Source: DATGZX01 sp035296965
Lineage (GTDB): Bacteria; Planctomycetota; Planctomycetia; Gemmatales; Gemmataceae
Assembly (NCBI GenBank): GCA_035296965.1
Contig: DATGZX010000380.1
Location: 1 to 64,000, forward strand
Direction of reading: 5' to 3'
DNA: 64,000 nt
Shown here piece after piece: positions 45,172-54,741 of the stretch. The translations under genes were made by a program, and so were the position numbers. Position 1 is the stretch's first letter. The number at the start of each line of letters is the position of its first letter. Below the pieces are notes generated by a model, which was given only the letters and a program-made list of their open reading frames with translations, searched no databases and was not told the origin of the DNA.

Positions 45172-45317
45172 ATGTCATGTTATGTCATGTAAAAGGGGGG
45201 TACGCAGACTACTTGTCTGACACAACAAGATTCTTCAACAAGTTGCTATTCTCAAATGGGTTACGTCTCAACTCGGAACTTGCGACGAATGGCAGCTGGA
45301 CATGACATATGTCATGT
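45172..45317. promoter_or_regulatory. Cluster of ATGTCATGT sites including an 18-bp perfect palindrome
   Basis: ATGTCATGT occurs at 45172-45180 and again at 45182-45190 (10-bp direct repeat, one helical turn). At 45300-45317 lies the perfect palindrome ACATGACATATGTCATGT, which contains the same nonamer in both orientations. Four copies of one nonamer within 146 bases look like operator half-sites for a dimeric regulator. The cluster is between the 3' end of the GspK-like gene and the cytochrome c gene. Confidence 0.5.
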
Positions 45318-45463
45318 GTACAGAGGTATAGTTTTCTAAGAATTTTGAATAACTCCGACGGGTGATTGGAAGCTCATGTCGGCGCGGGGCGCAGCGCCCA
45401 GAGGGCCATTTCAAGCCGCGCCGGACAACCGGGAATTTGAAATAAGGCGCTTCCCCGCTCTCC

Positions 45464-48400
45464 TTAGTTGATGACGCTGAAGTACGGCACCACTGGCGCG
45501 TAGAGCGGGTCGCGCGGGTTGAAACGAGGCTGCGGACCGGGGTTGCCAGGCAAGACTGCAACACACACCGAGGCGCCAAGCGCGTGCGCTTGGCGGAAGG
45601 TCGCAGTGAACGTATTCGCGCCTACGGCCGTCACGCTGACCGTCTCTTGAGACTGCGTTCCGTAGTCTATTACGAGCTGAGAACCAACCTGAATGGTCCA
45701 GGGGATCTGTGGAATCTGCGGACTTGCCGTCGGCGGAATCATGCCACTCAACGATCCGACAGTGACGGTCTGAACGCCCAGCGGGACAGTCGTGCCTGGC
45801 CCTGTTATTGCCGTTAGATTCGTACCGAAGGCAAGCTGAGTTGGGACAGTCAGCCTGCTCCGGTCGACAATCGCAAACATACGATGGCGGATGTTGCGAT
45901 TCTCCGACCGTCCGATTTCGGCTCCAAGCTTCATCGGGCGGACCGTGTCATCGATGACCTCGAAGAAACCTACTGTTACATAGACTGCAAAAACGTTGCT
46001 TCGGCTGGTGATGTTGCTGAATAGCTTACTCAGCAGTTGGTACTTTACCCAAGGGGGTGTAATCGCGGGGTTGCTCGCCCAAGTTGGCAGCGTTCCCGGC
46101 GTGGTGGCTGCCGGAGTGGTTTCAAATAGTCTTGTGGTGTTTCCAAGAGCCCCTGTGGCGGACGCGCGCAGGAGAGTATTGTTGATGCCAAAACCTGGCC
46201 CTGTGAGGGGTGGGGAGGCGTATTGAGGGTCCATGGCTGGATACGCGCCGGTACCATAGCCCCAGAAGGGAACATCCGAGCCTGTGGGAACCCCCACAGG
46301 GATGGCCGGCGTGGCCATAGGAGCGCCCGGGGTGCGAAGGTTAAGTAGCTGTTGATAGATCGTGCTTGCGTCGCTTGCAAGAAAACTATTTGATGACTGT
46401 GCATCGCAGAGAGCATTAAAGGTGCTGGGGTCCCCTGGATTTACAACCGGTGCGTCGAAGACAGTGTTCAAGTTGATTTTCCCGGGCACCCGATCCCCAG
46501 TAGAAGTCAAAATAATCTGGTACGGAGTTGTCCCCATCGCTGCCGGGTGACTGCGGTAGAAAATTGCATTGAAACCAATTGGGATTTGTGGGGCCGGAAG
46601 AGCCGGGTAGACAAGACTCGTGACACGCACATTCTCCTGATTGGCCCCTGGGTCGACGGTCAGAACCGCCCCAGGCTGGATCGACCAGGGTACTCCGCCA
46701 GCGGTCAATCCACTCATCGCTGCGGGGGCGATCGCTGCGGCCGTCGGAGAACCAGGGGTAGGAACTGTAACCGTTGTACTCGTGAAGGTGGATGGCGCCA
46801 GGGAAGCCGATGCACGGCTTCGCGTTTCCACAAACTCGAAGAAGCGTGCTAGCCTGTGCGATCCTGGCGTTGCTGCCGTCGCCTGGTCTTCATCAAACCA
46901 GGGAACGCGCTGGTTGAATGGTTGAGGTCCCACAAAGCCGGGAGTGAAGTCCTTGAATTCCTGTGTTAACTCGTGAGGTTTATAGGCGGAAACATGGAGC
47001 AATTCGGCAGGGCTGACTAACTGGCGATCCAAGTGAACAAGCCAATCCAGGGGAGTTGTTGGCATCGCCCCCGGAAGGGGCGAATTTACAGCTTTGAAAG
47101 TGTTCTGGATCTGTCCAGCTGTGGTGGATTGCTGGAGCTGTTTGCCGCCGTAGCTCATCGACGAGGGGGGCATGATAGAGGGGATAAATGCGCTGTACCC
47201 ATAATACGGCTGGTTCTTTCCGTCCGAGTGTGCCGCCGTAGGCGTATTCATCACAGCCGTATGCTCATTTGCGGCGAGAAGATACCCACCGCTTGTGCTG
47301 TTCGGGTCGGCGTCCACATTCTGCATGTAATCGACCGTGATGAACGGGTTGTAAAACGGCATCGCTGGATTGGGCTGCGCAGCGATGTAGGGACAAGCAA
47401 GACGCTGGAGCATGACAGTAGGGGCCGGAGGGGGCTGAGTTATTGGCGTCGCGGCCGGCGGCGTATAAACATACTTCATGTTCGAGCTAGTGTTGTCCAA
47501 CGCTGGCCCCCCTCCAGTGAGCGGAGCTGGCCCAACCAAGTAGTATCCATTGGGACCGGCTAAACCATTGGATGCCGCAATCGTGGGCGTGGTCCAGGTA
47601 TTCACCAAAGCTGGCATCATCGTGCTCGTCGTGTACACCATGCTCGTGTCGCCACCGAGGATCGGGTTTGGTGTTCCGGTCACGTTATCGGGGCGGCGAT
47701 AATACGGACTGGGATTCGTGACCGGGAGGCCCGTGGGCGGAGGATCAGGCTGGCAGAGGACAAGTTGATAAGCGTTCGTGAGCATAGCGTCGCCGCTATT
47801 CGCCAATGATGCGTCGGTATTGAATGTGTTCAACAACTCTACCCAGACGGACACATTCACAGGGTTGCCCATGGCAGCTGGTTTGGTCCATTCCGCATAC
47901 GCTTCATTAATCACGACTCGCGGCAATTCCGTGCCATAGACAAATTGTGGCGTCATGGTGTTGTCCGTGCACCACTGAAACGGCGTAATGATATCGTCGT
48001 TGTCGATAAAGTCGACGATGTTAACCGCCAACTGTGCAAGCATGCGCACCGCTTGGAAATCGGTCGACGAGGGAGCAACCGTGGTCGGATCAACAGCTCC
48101 GGTTATAGCCCGCAAACGATTATATATATCGAGCGCTAGATCCTGTCTCGCCGTCTGAGCAGCCATAAAGCCGGCCATGTCGGTGATTGCCCCGCTAGCA
48201 ATGGGATAGTCAGGGAGAGTCCGGTTCAAATCGAGGCGTCCCAGCGCAGCTATCAGCGAGCGAAAATCCGGCGTTGGAGTGGGCACGCTCGGGATACTTG
48301 CGAATTCCGTCGGTGAGGCGATGGCAGTTGCGACAGTTGTTGGAAAGCCGACAACTGTACCCGTTGGATAAGGTATGTAAGTGGGGTTGGGCGCGAGTAC

Positions 48401-50242
48401 GTAGGACCCGGGGCCCTGCCCCCAGAGCCAAGGAACAATGCCAGGGGTGTCAATATCAAAACTGCGCAACGTAACCAACATACGTTTGCGAGGATCGCTG
48501 AAATTCTGGGGGCACAAACGCAACAAATCGGACGTAATATTTGCCGAGCCTGTGTCGCCATAGCGGAGGAGGGCCTCCATGTTGGACAAACTAAATACGC
48601 GGTCGTACGACCCTGGAGGTGTCGTGAAATAATTATAGATCAGCGGGTGGTTCAGGAGTTCCTGGCTGTTGGGCGACGCTGGAGGAGGAAGCATGGCGTC
48701 GCTGTAGCCGCCTCCTACGCCAGCTGCTGGAAGCGGGTAGGTCGGAAAGCAGCTGAGAACAGTTCCGGCAGGCGTGAATGGGGAAGTAGGATTGCCATTG
48801 TCGTCGCAGCCATCGTAGTCAAAGTGATTGTAAAAGTGAGCAGCCGTGCCAGGGATAGGCGAGCTGACTCCGGCGGGCGGGGCTTGACTATAAGGGGGGG
48901 GCTGAGGTCCAGGAAATCCGTCCAGTCCATATCGGCCAATGATGGTTGGAGACGGAACTCCAGAGTAAGCGCTGGGAAGCCCGAGAAAAAGGTTCGCCCA
49001 CTCAGGAGGTTGAGCCGGCGCTGCAGGGGCGGGAGACGTCAGCACTTGACTCAGATTGACTGTCCAGGGCCCCCAACCTTGATTGGAGAGGTGGGGACTA
49101 CTGAGTTGAGTCGCACTCGGCGCGACCGGCGGCGTCTGGCTCACTGGCCGGTTAATCGCAAGAATGTTTCCATGAACATTGAGATTCACGCAGTGATCGA
49201 GGTCAACAATTAGAGGAGCAAACAAGGCCTTGAACTTCCGGCCGTCCGGCGCAATCATCTCGGGCGCGCCTAGATCCATCCAAAAACTATCATTATTGGC
49301 CATCGTGCCTGTGGCTGCGTCGTAAAATCCCGGACCGCCAACGAAGTTTTTCACATCGCCGCCAGCGTCCTCGGGGGCGGGAAAATAATTCGTTCGGTTG
49401 GTCGGTGGCCAAGGTGTCGTTAGCGGCGGTATTGGCGGCCCGAAGGTGTCCGTAGCCAGAACCTGATCGATGGGTCGAGGCCGCAGCACCTGGTACTTCA
49501 GGGCAGGATTGGGGGAGTAGCCCGCAAAGGCGGGGTTCATTGCCGTGGAACTAGGGGTGTACCAGTTCTGGTTGATGGGTCCGAGGGACCCGAATGAAGG
49601 GGCAGTAGAGGGGGGGGAGGGATTCCAGTACCGATGGAAGGACGGCAAAAGAACGGTGCCATCCGGCCTCACCGCCGCGAGATACATATTGTTGATGTCC
49701 GGATATGTGTAGGGAGCATTCACGCCAAAGTAAGTGCCAGTATGGGGTGAAATTGGACTGGCGCTGGCGCGGAAACCGGTGTATTCTGGGTCTACTACGC
49801 CCCCGTCTCCGGCATAATAAGTGTAATTCACGATGTTAGAGTCATCGACTCCTGCAAGCGCCGGAACACCGACGGAAGCTGTGCTTCCACGTAGCCTCCC
49901 CGTGCCGTTGAACGCTACAAGGTTCGTCGCCCCAGACGTATCGTTGTAGCCGAACATTGACCGTGCCAGGCTATGGCCGCGCATCGCCGAGTAGACACCA
50001 TTCACGTTGTCCTGATCATAAACAAGTTGCCCGAGGAAGAACGAAAGCAGCATCTCGGGATCGACATCCGGCTGTTTCGCCACCTCCGCCTCGCGGTTGA
50101 TCTGAGCCGACTTTGCTTCCGCATCGGCATACAAGGCAAAGCTCAGCCCGACGATGGCAAAGAGCGTTAGCAGAACCAAGACGACCATCAGGATCACGCC
50201 GCGTCGCGGATCTGTCGAAACGATAGCTGGTAGCCGAAACAT
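45464..50242 (-). CDS. Very large GspK/PilX-like minor pseudopilin
   Basis: A 1,592-residue protein with CAGGAG before ATG 50242. The N-terminus has a prepilin-like leader RRG followed by one helix (VILMVVLVLLTLFAIVGLSF) without the usual Glu5, as in GspK. Near residue 1,250 there is RVPGKINLNTVFDAPV, similar to the INxNTA motif of GspK, followed by YQQLLNLR. The rest is rich in Pro, Ser, Thr, Asn and Gly and is about four times the length of ordinary GspK. Other planctomycete pilus loci are known to carry such giant versions. It is the last gene of the pilus/secretion operon and probably forms the tip complex with the small pseudopilins upstream. Confidence 0.82.
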   Translation of the reverse strand: MFRLPAIVSTDPRRGVILMVVLVLLTLFAIVGLSFALYADAEAKSAQINREAEVAKQPDVDPEMLLSFFLGQLVYDQDNVNGVYSAMRGHSLARSMFGYNDTSGATNLVAFNGTGRLRGSTASVGVPALAGVDDSNIVNYTYYAGDGGVVDPEYTGFRASASPISPHTGTYFGVNAPYTYPDINNMYLAAVRPDGTVLLPSFHRYWNPSPPSTAPSFGSLGPINQNWYTPSSTAMNPAFAGYSPNPALKYQVLRPRPIDQVLATDTFGPPIPPLTTPWPPTNRTNYFPAPEDAGGDVKNFVGGPGFYDAATGTMANNDSFWMDLGAPEMIAPDGRKFKALFAPLIVDLDHCVNLNVHGNILAINRPVSQTPPVAPSATQLSSPHLSNQGWGPWTVNLSQVLTSPAPAAPAQPPEWANLFLGLPSAYSGVPSPTIIGRYGLDGFPGPQPPPYSQAPPAGVSSPIPGTAAHFYNHFDYDGCDDNGNPTSPFTPAGTVLSCFPTYPLPAAGVGGGYSDAMLPPPASPNSQELLNHPLIYNYFTTPPGSYDRVFSLSNMEALLRYGDTGSANITSDLLRLCPQNFSDPRKRMLVTLRSFDIDTPGIVPWLWGQGPGSYVLAPNPTYIPYPTGTVVGFPTTVATAIASPTEFASIPSVPTPTPDFRSLIAALGRLDLNRTLPDYPIASGAITDMAGFMAAQTARQDLALDIYNRLRAITGAVDPTTVAPSSTDFQAVRMLAQLAVNIVDFIDNDDIITPFQWCTDNTMTPQFVYGTELPRVVINEAYAEWTKPAAMGNPVNVSVWVELLNTFNTDASLANSGDAMLTNAYQLVLCQPDPPPTGLPVTNPSPYYRRPDNVTGTPNPILGGDTSMVYTTSTMMPALVNTWTTPTIAASNGLAGPNGYYLVGPAPLTGGGPALDNTSSNMKYVYTPPAATPITQPPPAPTVMLQRLACPYIAAQPNPAMPFYNPFITVDYMQNVDADPNSTSGGYLLAANEHTAVMNTPTAAHSDGKNQPYYGYSAFIPSIMPPSSMSYGGKQLQQSTTAGQIQNTFKAVNSPLPGAMPTTPLDWLVHLDRQLVSPAELLHVSAYKPHELTQEFKDFTPGFVGPQPFNQRVPWFDEDQATAATPGSHRLARFFEFVETRSRASASLAPSTFTSTTVTVPTPGSPTAAAIAPAAMSGLTAGGVPWSIQPGAVLTVDPGANQENVRVTSLVYPALPAPQIPIGFNAIFYRSHPAAMGTTPYQIILTSTGDRVPGKINLNTVFDAPVVNPGDPSTFNALCDAQSSNSFLASDASTIYQQLLNLRTPGAPMATPAIPVGVPTGSDVPFWGYGTGAYPAMDPQYASPPLTGPGFGINNTLLRASATGALGNTTRLFETTPAATTPGTLPTWASNPAITPPWVKYQLLSKLFSNITSRSNVFAVYVTVGFFEVIDDTVRPMKLGAEIGRSENRNIRHRMFAIVDRSRLTVPTQLAFGTNLTAITGPGTTVPLGVQTVTVGSLSGMIPPTASPQIPQIPWTIQVGSQLVIDYGTQSQETVSVTAVGANTFTATFRQAHALGASVCVAVLPGNPGPQPRFNPRDPLYAPVVPYFSVIN

Positions 50243-50267
50243 GACTAGTTCTCCTGCATTGCGTGAT

Positions 50268-50315
<48 letters not shown>

Positions 50316-50383
50316 CGAGGAGACCGCTTCGCCTCTCGCCACATGGCTCAGTTTCTTTTCCGCACTCGCCGGATCAGTCCTCT

Positions 50384-50595
50384 CTACGCCGTAGGCGTTG
50401 CAGCACAAAGCCCGGAGTCGCGCTAGCGCACTCCGGGAAAAGCGATTGCCGCGGTAGATCTACTCCAAAGGAGTTGAAGCGACCGGTCATTTGGTTCACG
50501 CTGCAACTCCTTCGGAGTAGAGCAATGTCCTGGCTCGCCTCCCGGCGTGCGCTGCCGCGACTCCGGGCCTCGCGCTGCAACGCCTAACGGCGTAA
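50384..50595. repeat. Nested inverted-repeat element, copy A
   Basis: A 212-bp element starting TACGCCGTAGGCGTTGCAGC and ending in the near reverse complement (GCTGCAACGCCTAACGGCGT). Outer arms are about 53 bp. Inner arms (CTACTCCAAAGGAGTTGAAG against CAACTCCTTCGGAGTAG) are about 25 bp. It fills the spacer between the GspJ-like and GspK-like genes. Full-length copy C (54742) and shortened copy B (52277) lie in two other spacers of the same operon. Confidence 0.88.
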
Positions 50596-50619
50596 AGACA
50601 CATTCTGGTACTAAACCTC

Positions 50620-51930
50620 TTACATGTCCTGAATGAAACTGACCTGACGGGTCCTTTGCGTTTTCTTGTCCCAGATTCTGAGAGTGATTTTGATTGCCTG
50701 GATCGTCAGTGGGAGCGGCAGGCTCTGCGGCGAACCCGGCGCGGCCCAGGTCGTGTAGTTGTAGACGCCGTCGTTGACGCTCGACCAAGTATCGAAAACC
50801 TTTGGAACACCCACGGTGGCGGGAGGCACGGGGGGAGGAGGCAACGCGCTGTTGTTGGATGTCAGCACTCCCAATGCTGCCATGCCCTGGTAGAGCGCCT
50901 CCGAATCATAGAGATCGATGAATGAATCGAGGTACGAGCCGGCCGGGTAAGGGGGGCTGGGCAGCGCGCGCGGGGTAGCGCTCTGAGGAATCATGAAACG
51001 AATATCGAACGAGATCACATCTGTCAGCAGTAAGTCCGCGCCCGGCGTTGTGATGGAGGCGTTGTCCGCTAAGATCGGATAACGGCCGTTTGCGATCGTA
51101 ATCGGAGGAGGAGGGGGCTGGGTGGTACCGGCGTTGTTGCTCATTGCGAAACGCCGTTCGGGAATTGTTATGTCGTTAGGACTATTAAAATAGACGGGAT
51201 AATAGGGCGGCGGCCCCGGAGACGCCACCAAAGGCTCAGAGCAACTGACGTTGGCATAAACGTTGACGGGGTAAGTGCCCGTGGTGTCGGTACTGTCCGT
51301 AACGCCCGAATTGAGGGGTACGAGCAACCGCTGCCGGCGATACAGGGAGAACAAGGGCGTGCCGACCCCTGGAGCACCAGACGTAGTGTCGCCATTGGCC
51401 CTCAGAAAATAAGCTACCTCGGCCCATTGGGAATTGTAGTTGCCCGAAGACTGATAACGGCTGTCGATTGGCGGCTGGTAGCCGTTTAACAGCGAGGCAG
51501 ATCCGATACTTGCTGTAAAAACATCTTGAGGGTTATTGCCGCGAAGCTTTACGGTGAAATGAAGGAGATGATCTGTGGCGCGCGTCGAGCCGATGCCGTC
51601 GCTATCGTAGCCCTCCCAAAAATTGGCGGGGCCGGCTACCGCGGTGGCGCTACCCTGAAAAATGCGGAAAAACCCCTCGCGCGGCGGGCCGCCGTTGAAG
51701 AAGCCAGGGTTGCTCAGGCGTTTGCGTCCTTCGAAATGGTCGGCTGCCAGCTCGCGTCTGAGAAGCGTGCTTACTGATCTCAGGCGCTCCTCCATGTCTC
51801 CTATCGCCTTGAGCTGGCGGAAAGTTTCGAGAGCAGCCACGAACGCTTGGGAGAGGATGACCATGATGAACAGGGTGAGCGCCATGGCAACCATCATCTC
51901 GACGAGGGTAAAGCCTTTTCGCTGCCGCAT
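50620..51930 (-). CDS. GspJ/PilW-like pseudopilin
   Basis: A 436-residue protein; ATG 51930 follows GGGAGGA at eight bases. The prepilin signal is canonical: MRQRKG then FTLVEMMVAMALTLFIMVIL, with Glu at mature position 5. The helical stem continues (FVAALETFRQLKAIGDMEER, LRSVSTLLRRELAADHFEGR), which is typical of GspJ/PilW. The C-terminal body is rich in Pro, Ser, Asn and Thr and ends in a beta-like LTIQAIKITLRIWDKKTQRT. It is processed by a prepilin peptidase and assembled at the pseudopilus tip. It lies between repeat copies A and B. Confidence 0.88.
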   Translation of the reverse strand: MRQRKGFTLVEMMVAMALTLFIMVILSQAFVAALETFRQLKAIGDMEERLRSVSTLLRRELAADHFEGRKRLSNPGFFNGGPPREGFFRIFQGSATAVAGPANFWEGYDSDGIGSTRATDHLLHFTVKLRGNNPQDVFTASIGSASLLNGYQPPIDSRYQSSGNYNSQWAEVAYFLRANGDTTSGAPGVGTPLFSLYRRQRLLVPLNSGVTDSTDTTGTYPVNVYANVSCSEPLVASPGPPPYYPVYFNSPNDITIPERRFAMSNNAGTTQPPPPPITIANGRYPILADNASITTPGADLLLTDVISFDIRFMIPQSATPRALPSPPYPAGSYLDSFIDLYDSEALYQGMAALGVLTSNNSALPPPPVPPATVGVPKVFDTWSSVNDGVYNYTTWAAPGSPQSLPLPLTIQAIKITLRIWDKKTQRTRQVSFIQDM

Positions 51931-52106
51931 CGATGTTCCTCCCACTCTATGACGGTGCGTAATTCAGCAGCATTTGTGGGGGCACGTTTTCAACGTGCCG
52001 GCCGGCGTCTGGGCACGTTACAAACGTGCCCCACAAAGCCCAGCAGCCGATTCACGCACGGCCATATAGATCAAACATGCGTGAAGCCGTAACATGCGGT
52101 TCTCTT

Positions 52107-52276
52107 GGGGTGCCATGCTTTCGCTGCCAGGGAACAATCCTCGAATGTTGAAGCCGGAAGCAGCGAAAGCATGTCGTGCCCCAATACAGGGAGGCAGGTC
52201 GCTGGCTGCTCCATGCTTTTGGGCTCTTGCGCAAGGCGGCCTCCGGCAGTAGCATGAGCCCGAAAGCATGGCACCC
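52107..52276. repeat. Two CATGCTTTCG hairpins (B1, B2)
   Basis: Hairpin B1 (52107-52183) has arms GGGGTGCCATGCTTTCGCTG and CAGCGAAAGCATGTCGTGCC. Hairpin B2 (52211-52276) has CCATGCTTTTGGGCTC against GAGCCCGAAAGCATGG. They abut repeat copy B directly. The same family is found as C1 and C2 at 54541-54713. Confidence 0.85.
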
Positions 52277-52452
52277 GGCGGTAGCGCGCTTCGGGTAAAG
52301 GATTTCCCCCGGAATATCTACTCCGCAGGAGTTGGAGCGACTGGCAATTTGGCTCACGCTGCAACTCCTTCGGGGTAGGGGAACGGGCTCGCATCTCTTC
52401 CCGGCGTGCGCTGCCGCGACGCCGGGCTTTGCGCTGCAACGCCTACGGCGTA
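52277..52452. repeat. Nested inverted-repeat element, copy B (left end lost)
   Basis: It matches copies A and C from the inner part onward (CTCCGCAGGAGTTGGAGCGA, then CTGCAACGCCTACGGCGTA at the right end). The left outer arm of about 35 bases is missing and is replaced by hairpin B2. It lies in the spacer between the PilV-like and GspJ-like genes. Confidence 0.8.
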
Positions 52453-52521
52453 AGAACCTATTTGTGTAGATTCCCACGTGGCACTCCACACAAATTTTGC
52501 CGCAAAATCACGCACAGTCAT

Positions 52522-53529
52522 TCATGGTCTCCAGCCGCTGCCCTTCTCGAATACTTCGACGACATTTTCCATCACGACCAGAACTCCGTTAGGGGGCATA
52601 CCGGCACCAGGTGTCGCAGAGTTCTGCCGGATGTTTGTCTGCAGCTCCAGATTGAAGACGTTGCCAGGTTGCTCCGTGACACTCACGACTCGATAAAAGG
52701 TGCCATGCGGATCTGGAGTGAAGGGGCCCGCGTAGGGGTTCGTGGCGACGGTCGCATCCAGGATCCAGGTTCCGTTTCTAATTGCTGGCTTGGCTTTGCC
52801 GACGTTGGTTAGGACATTCACAAGGTCAACTGTTACCGTGTTGGTGCCGGCCGTGAAATTTACAAAATAGCTATTTTCTCCGAGGACACTTATCGGTCGA
52901 CCGCTATAGACGACAATAGAACAATCGACCAGGGACGTTGCGAAAGCGCGCGGTCGGCGCAACATATAGGACCAGGTGTATCGGTCTTCGCGTTCGATCG
53001 GCCCTGGAGGGGGAGGCCAGGGAGCTCCATTAGGCGTGCCGGCTCCTGCCGGATCGAAGTTGATGTCATCGAGCAGACCGCAATAGCGATAGAACTGGGA
53101 AAGAGAACTTATAAAACTCGGGCTGACTCGAGTAATCCCTGGAGACATGCCGCCGACGGTCGTGCTGCCCATGATGCTGGCGCCAACGTAATCCACATAG
53201 ACCGGATAGCTGCTGGGGCCGAGCATGGAAGAGGAAGTATCATAGCCAGGATAAGTACTGAGACTCGGTAGCGGCCCACCCACATTAGGATTGAGATAGG
53301 CATCAAAAGTGGTGGTGCTGTTGAACAAGCTTGGGTCATTGCGAACCTGAAAGACCTCGGAAACGGCGGCCCCATTCGCGGCAGCCGTCGCACACCGGCT
53401 ATCCTTGATCGCCTGTGCCATGTTGATGGCACCTAGCGGGAAGAGGGCCAGCAGAGCCAGCAGGCCGATCGAGGTAACGAAAATCGCCACCAGAACTTCA
53501 ATCAGTGTTGCAGCAGGACGGCGGTTCAT
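52522..53529 (-). CDS. PilV/GspI-like pseudopilin
   Basis: A 335-residue protein from ATG 53529 (TAGGAG upstream). The N-terminus is MNRRPAATLIEVLVAIFVTS, a prepilin leader in which Ala replaces the usual Gly at -1 and Ala replaces Phe at +1, with Glu kept at +5. The helix runs on (IGLLALLALFPLGAINMAQA, IKDSRCATAAANGAAVSEVF), as in PilV/GspI. The C-terminal half ends in strands (YRVVSVTEQPGNVFNLELQT) and GVLVVMENVVEVFEKGSGWR. Minor pseudopilin; it sits 26 bases after the GspH-like gene and is certainly in the same operon. Confidence 0.87.
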   Translation of the reverse strand: MNRRPAATLIEVLVAIFVTSIGLLALLALFPLGAINMAQAIKDSRCATAAANGAAVSEVFQVRNDPSLFNSTTTFDAYLNPNVGGPLPSLSTYPGYDTSSSMLGPSSYPVYVDYVGASIMGSTTVGGMSPGITRVSPSFISSLSQFYRYCGLLDDINFDPAGAGTPNGAPWPPPPGPIEREDRYTWSYMLRRPRAFATSLVDCSIVVYSGRPISVLGENSYFVNFTAGTNTVTVDLVNVLTNVGKAKPAIRNGTWILDATVATNPYAGPFTPDPHGTFYRVVSVTEQPGNVFNLELQTNIRQNSATPGAGMPPNGVLVVMENVVEVFEKGSGWRP

Positions 53530-53555
53530 AGATGCAATCTCCTAGGGTGCCGAAA

Positions 53556-54722
53556 TCACAATCCGGAAGACCGGCCGTCCTGCGTGAAACTGTACGGATT
53601 GAGGAAATACTTGGAACCGTACGGATCTAGCTTAAACAAGGGATTTGCTAAAGGATCGGGTGTAACGTCGACCGGGTGTGCCGCGATGAAACCCGAGCGA
53701 ACGTAAACGGTGATCAACGTCTGATCGGCGGGAGCTGCCAAGTCCTGCGTGACGTCCCGCACCCACAGGTTAATCTTGTCGACGGTAACTCCCAGGCTGA
53801 GCACACTTCCCGAAGGAGTGAAGAGAATGTCGAATGCCCCTGCCGCGTTCACCGAAGAAGGTAGCGGGTTGATGTACGTGGTGTTCGTCTTCGTATCGAT
53901 GGCCACGTCTTTCGGCATCTGCAACGTCAGCTCACCCGGAAGGACCCGAGGTGCACGGATAATCCGGTACTGCCCTGTCGGCGTAAAGGGGCTAGGCGTG
54001 CTCGCGAGTGTGAGGGTATCGCTCACGAGCGGGTTAGACATGCTAGGCAACACTCCCGTAATCAGGTGAGGGAAGCCACCACCAAAGATTTCAAGAGAAT
54101 CCCCAATTTGGACAGGCCACAGCGCTGAATTTCCCGGGCCGGTACCGCCAAAGAAATCGACGCTTGAACTGAACGCCGTCACCTGCGTAGCCACCGTTCC
54201 GGGCTGAATCTGGGAACCTGCCGGGTCAAAAGGGTCGGGTTGCTGAATGTATTCCAGGTTCGTGATCCATGCCGAGTTCGGAGTGGCCGTGTTAGGCAGA
54301 GTCATTCCGGGCTGCAGGCGGATGCCGGTCGGTACACCGTCCCGCTTTGCCCATTGCTTGGCTACCAAGAGCCAACCCTGGAGTTGATCCGCCCCACGCG
54401 AAGTCTTCTGCCGCTCGACAGCACTTGGCAGAACGGCAATCGCGATGGCAGATAGGAGCAAGACCAAAGCGAGCACGACGAGCATTTCGACGAGTGTAAA
54501 TGCGGACCGGCAAATTCTTGTCGGACGATCGCTCGTTGGGTGCCATGCTTTCGGGCTCGGGCTGGTCTCGGAGACTATCGCATTCAAACGCCCGAAAGCA
54601 TGGAACTGCCGGTGAACTGTTCCCCTAGGTTGGGGCGCGACATGCTTTCGCGGCCCCAGAAGATGGTGGCAGATGGATTCGGTACCATCTTGGGCCGCGA
54701 AAGCATGGCACCCAAAATTCAT
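53556..54722 (-). CDS. GspH/FimT-like pseudopilin with displaced start
   Basis: The pseudopilin itself is clear: AFTLVEMLVVLALVLLLSAI begins at 54503, with Ala at -1, Phe at 54500 (+1) and Glu at +5, followed by AVERQKTSRGADQLQGWLLV typical of GspH/FimT and about 315 mature residues. However, no ATG, GTG or TTG lies in frame within a normal leader length. The nearest in-frame ATG is 54722 (MNFGCHAFAAQDG), which gives a 74-residue leader translated from the CATGCTTTCG hairpins C1 and C2. Either a non-standard start (ATT at 54515) is used, the long leader is real, or the gene was damaged by the hairpin insertion. The start is uncertain; the 3' end is secure. Confidence 0.7.
   Translation of the reverse strand: MNFGCHAFAAQDGTESICHHLLGPRKHVAPQPRGTVHRQFHAFGRLNAIVSETSPSPKAWHPTSDRPTRICRSAFTLVEMLVVLALVLLLSAIAIAVLPSAVERQKTSRGADQLQGWLLVAKQWAKRDGVPTGIRLQPGMTLPNTATPNSAWITNLEYIQQPDPFDPAGSQIQPGTVATQVTAFSSSVDFFGGTGPGNSALWPVQIGDSLEIFGGGFPHLITGVLPSMSNPLVSDTLTLASTPSPFTPTGQYRIIRAPRVLPGELTLQMPKDVAIDTKTNTTYINPLPSSVNAAGAFDILFTPSGSVLSLGVTVDKINLWVRDVTQDLAAPADQTLITVYVRSGFIAAHPVDVTPDPLANPLFKLDPYGSKYFLNPYSFTQDGRSSGL
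54541..54713. repeat. Two CATGCTTTCG hairpins (C1, C2)
   Basis: C1 (54541-54603) has TGCCATGCTTTCGGGC against GCCCGAAAGCATGG. C2 (54636-54713) has arms of about 29 bases (GACATGCTTTCGCGGCCC against GGGCCGCGAAAGCATGGC). Both lie just 5' of the GspH-like mature sequence and overlap its possible leader. Confidence 0.85.
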
Positions 54723-54741
54723 TTCCTGGCTCGGTCGCCCC

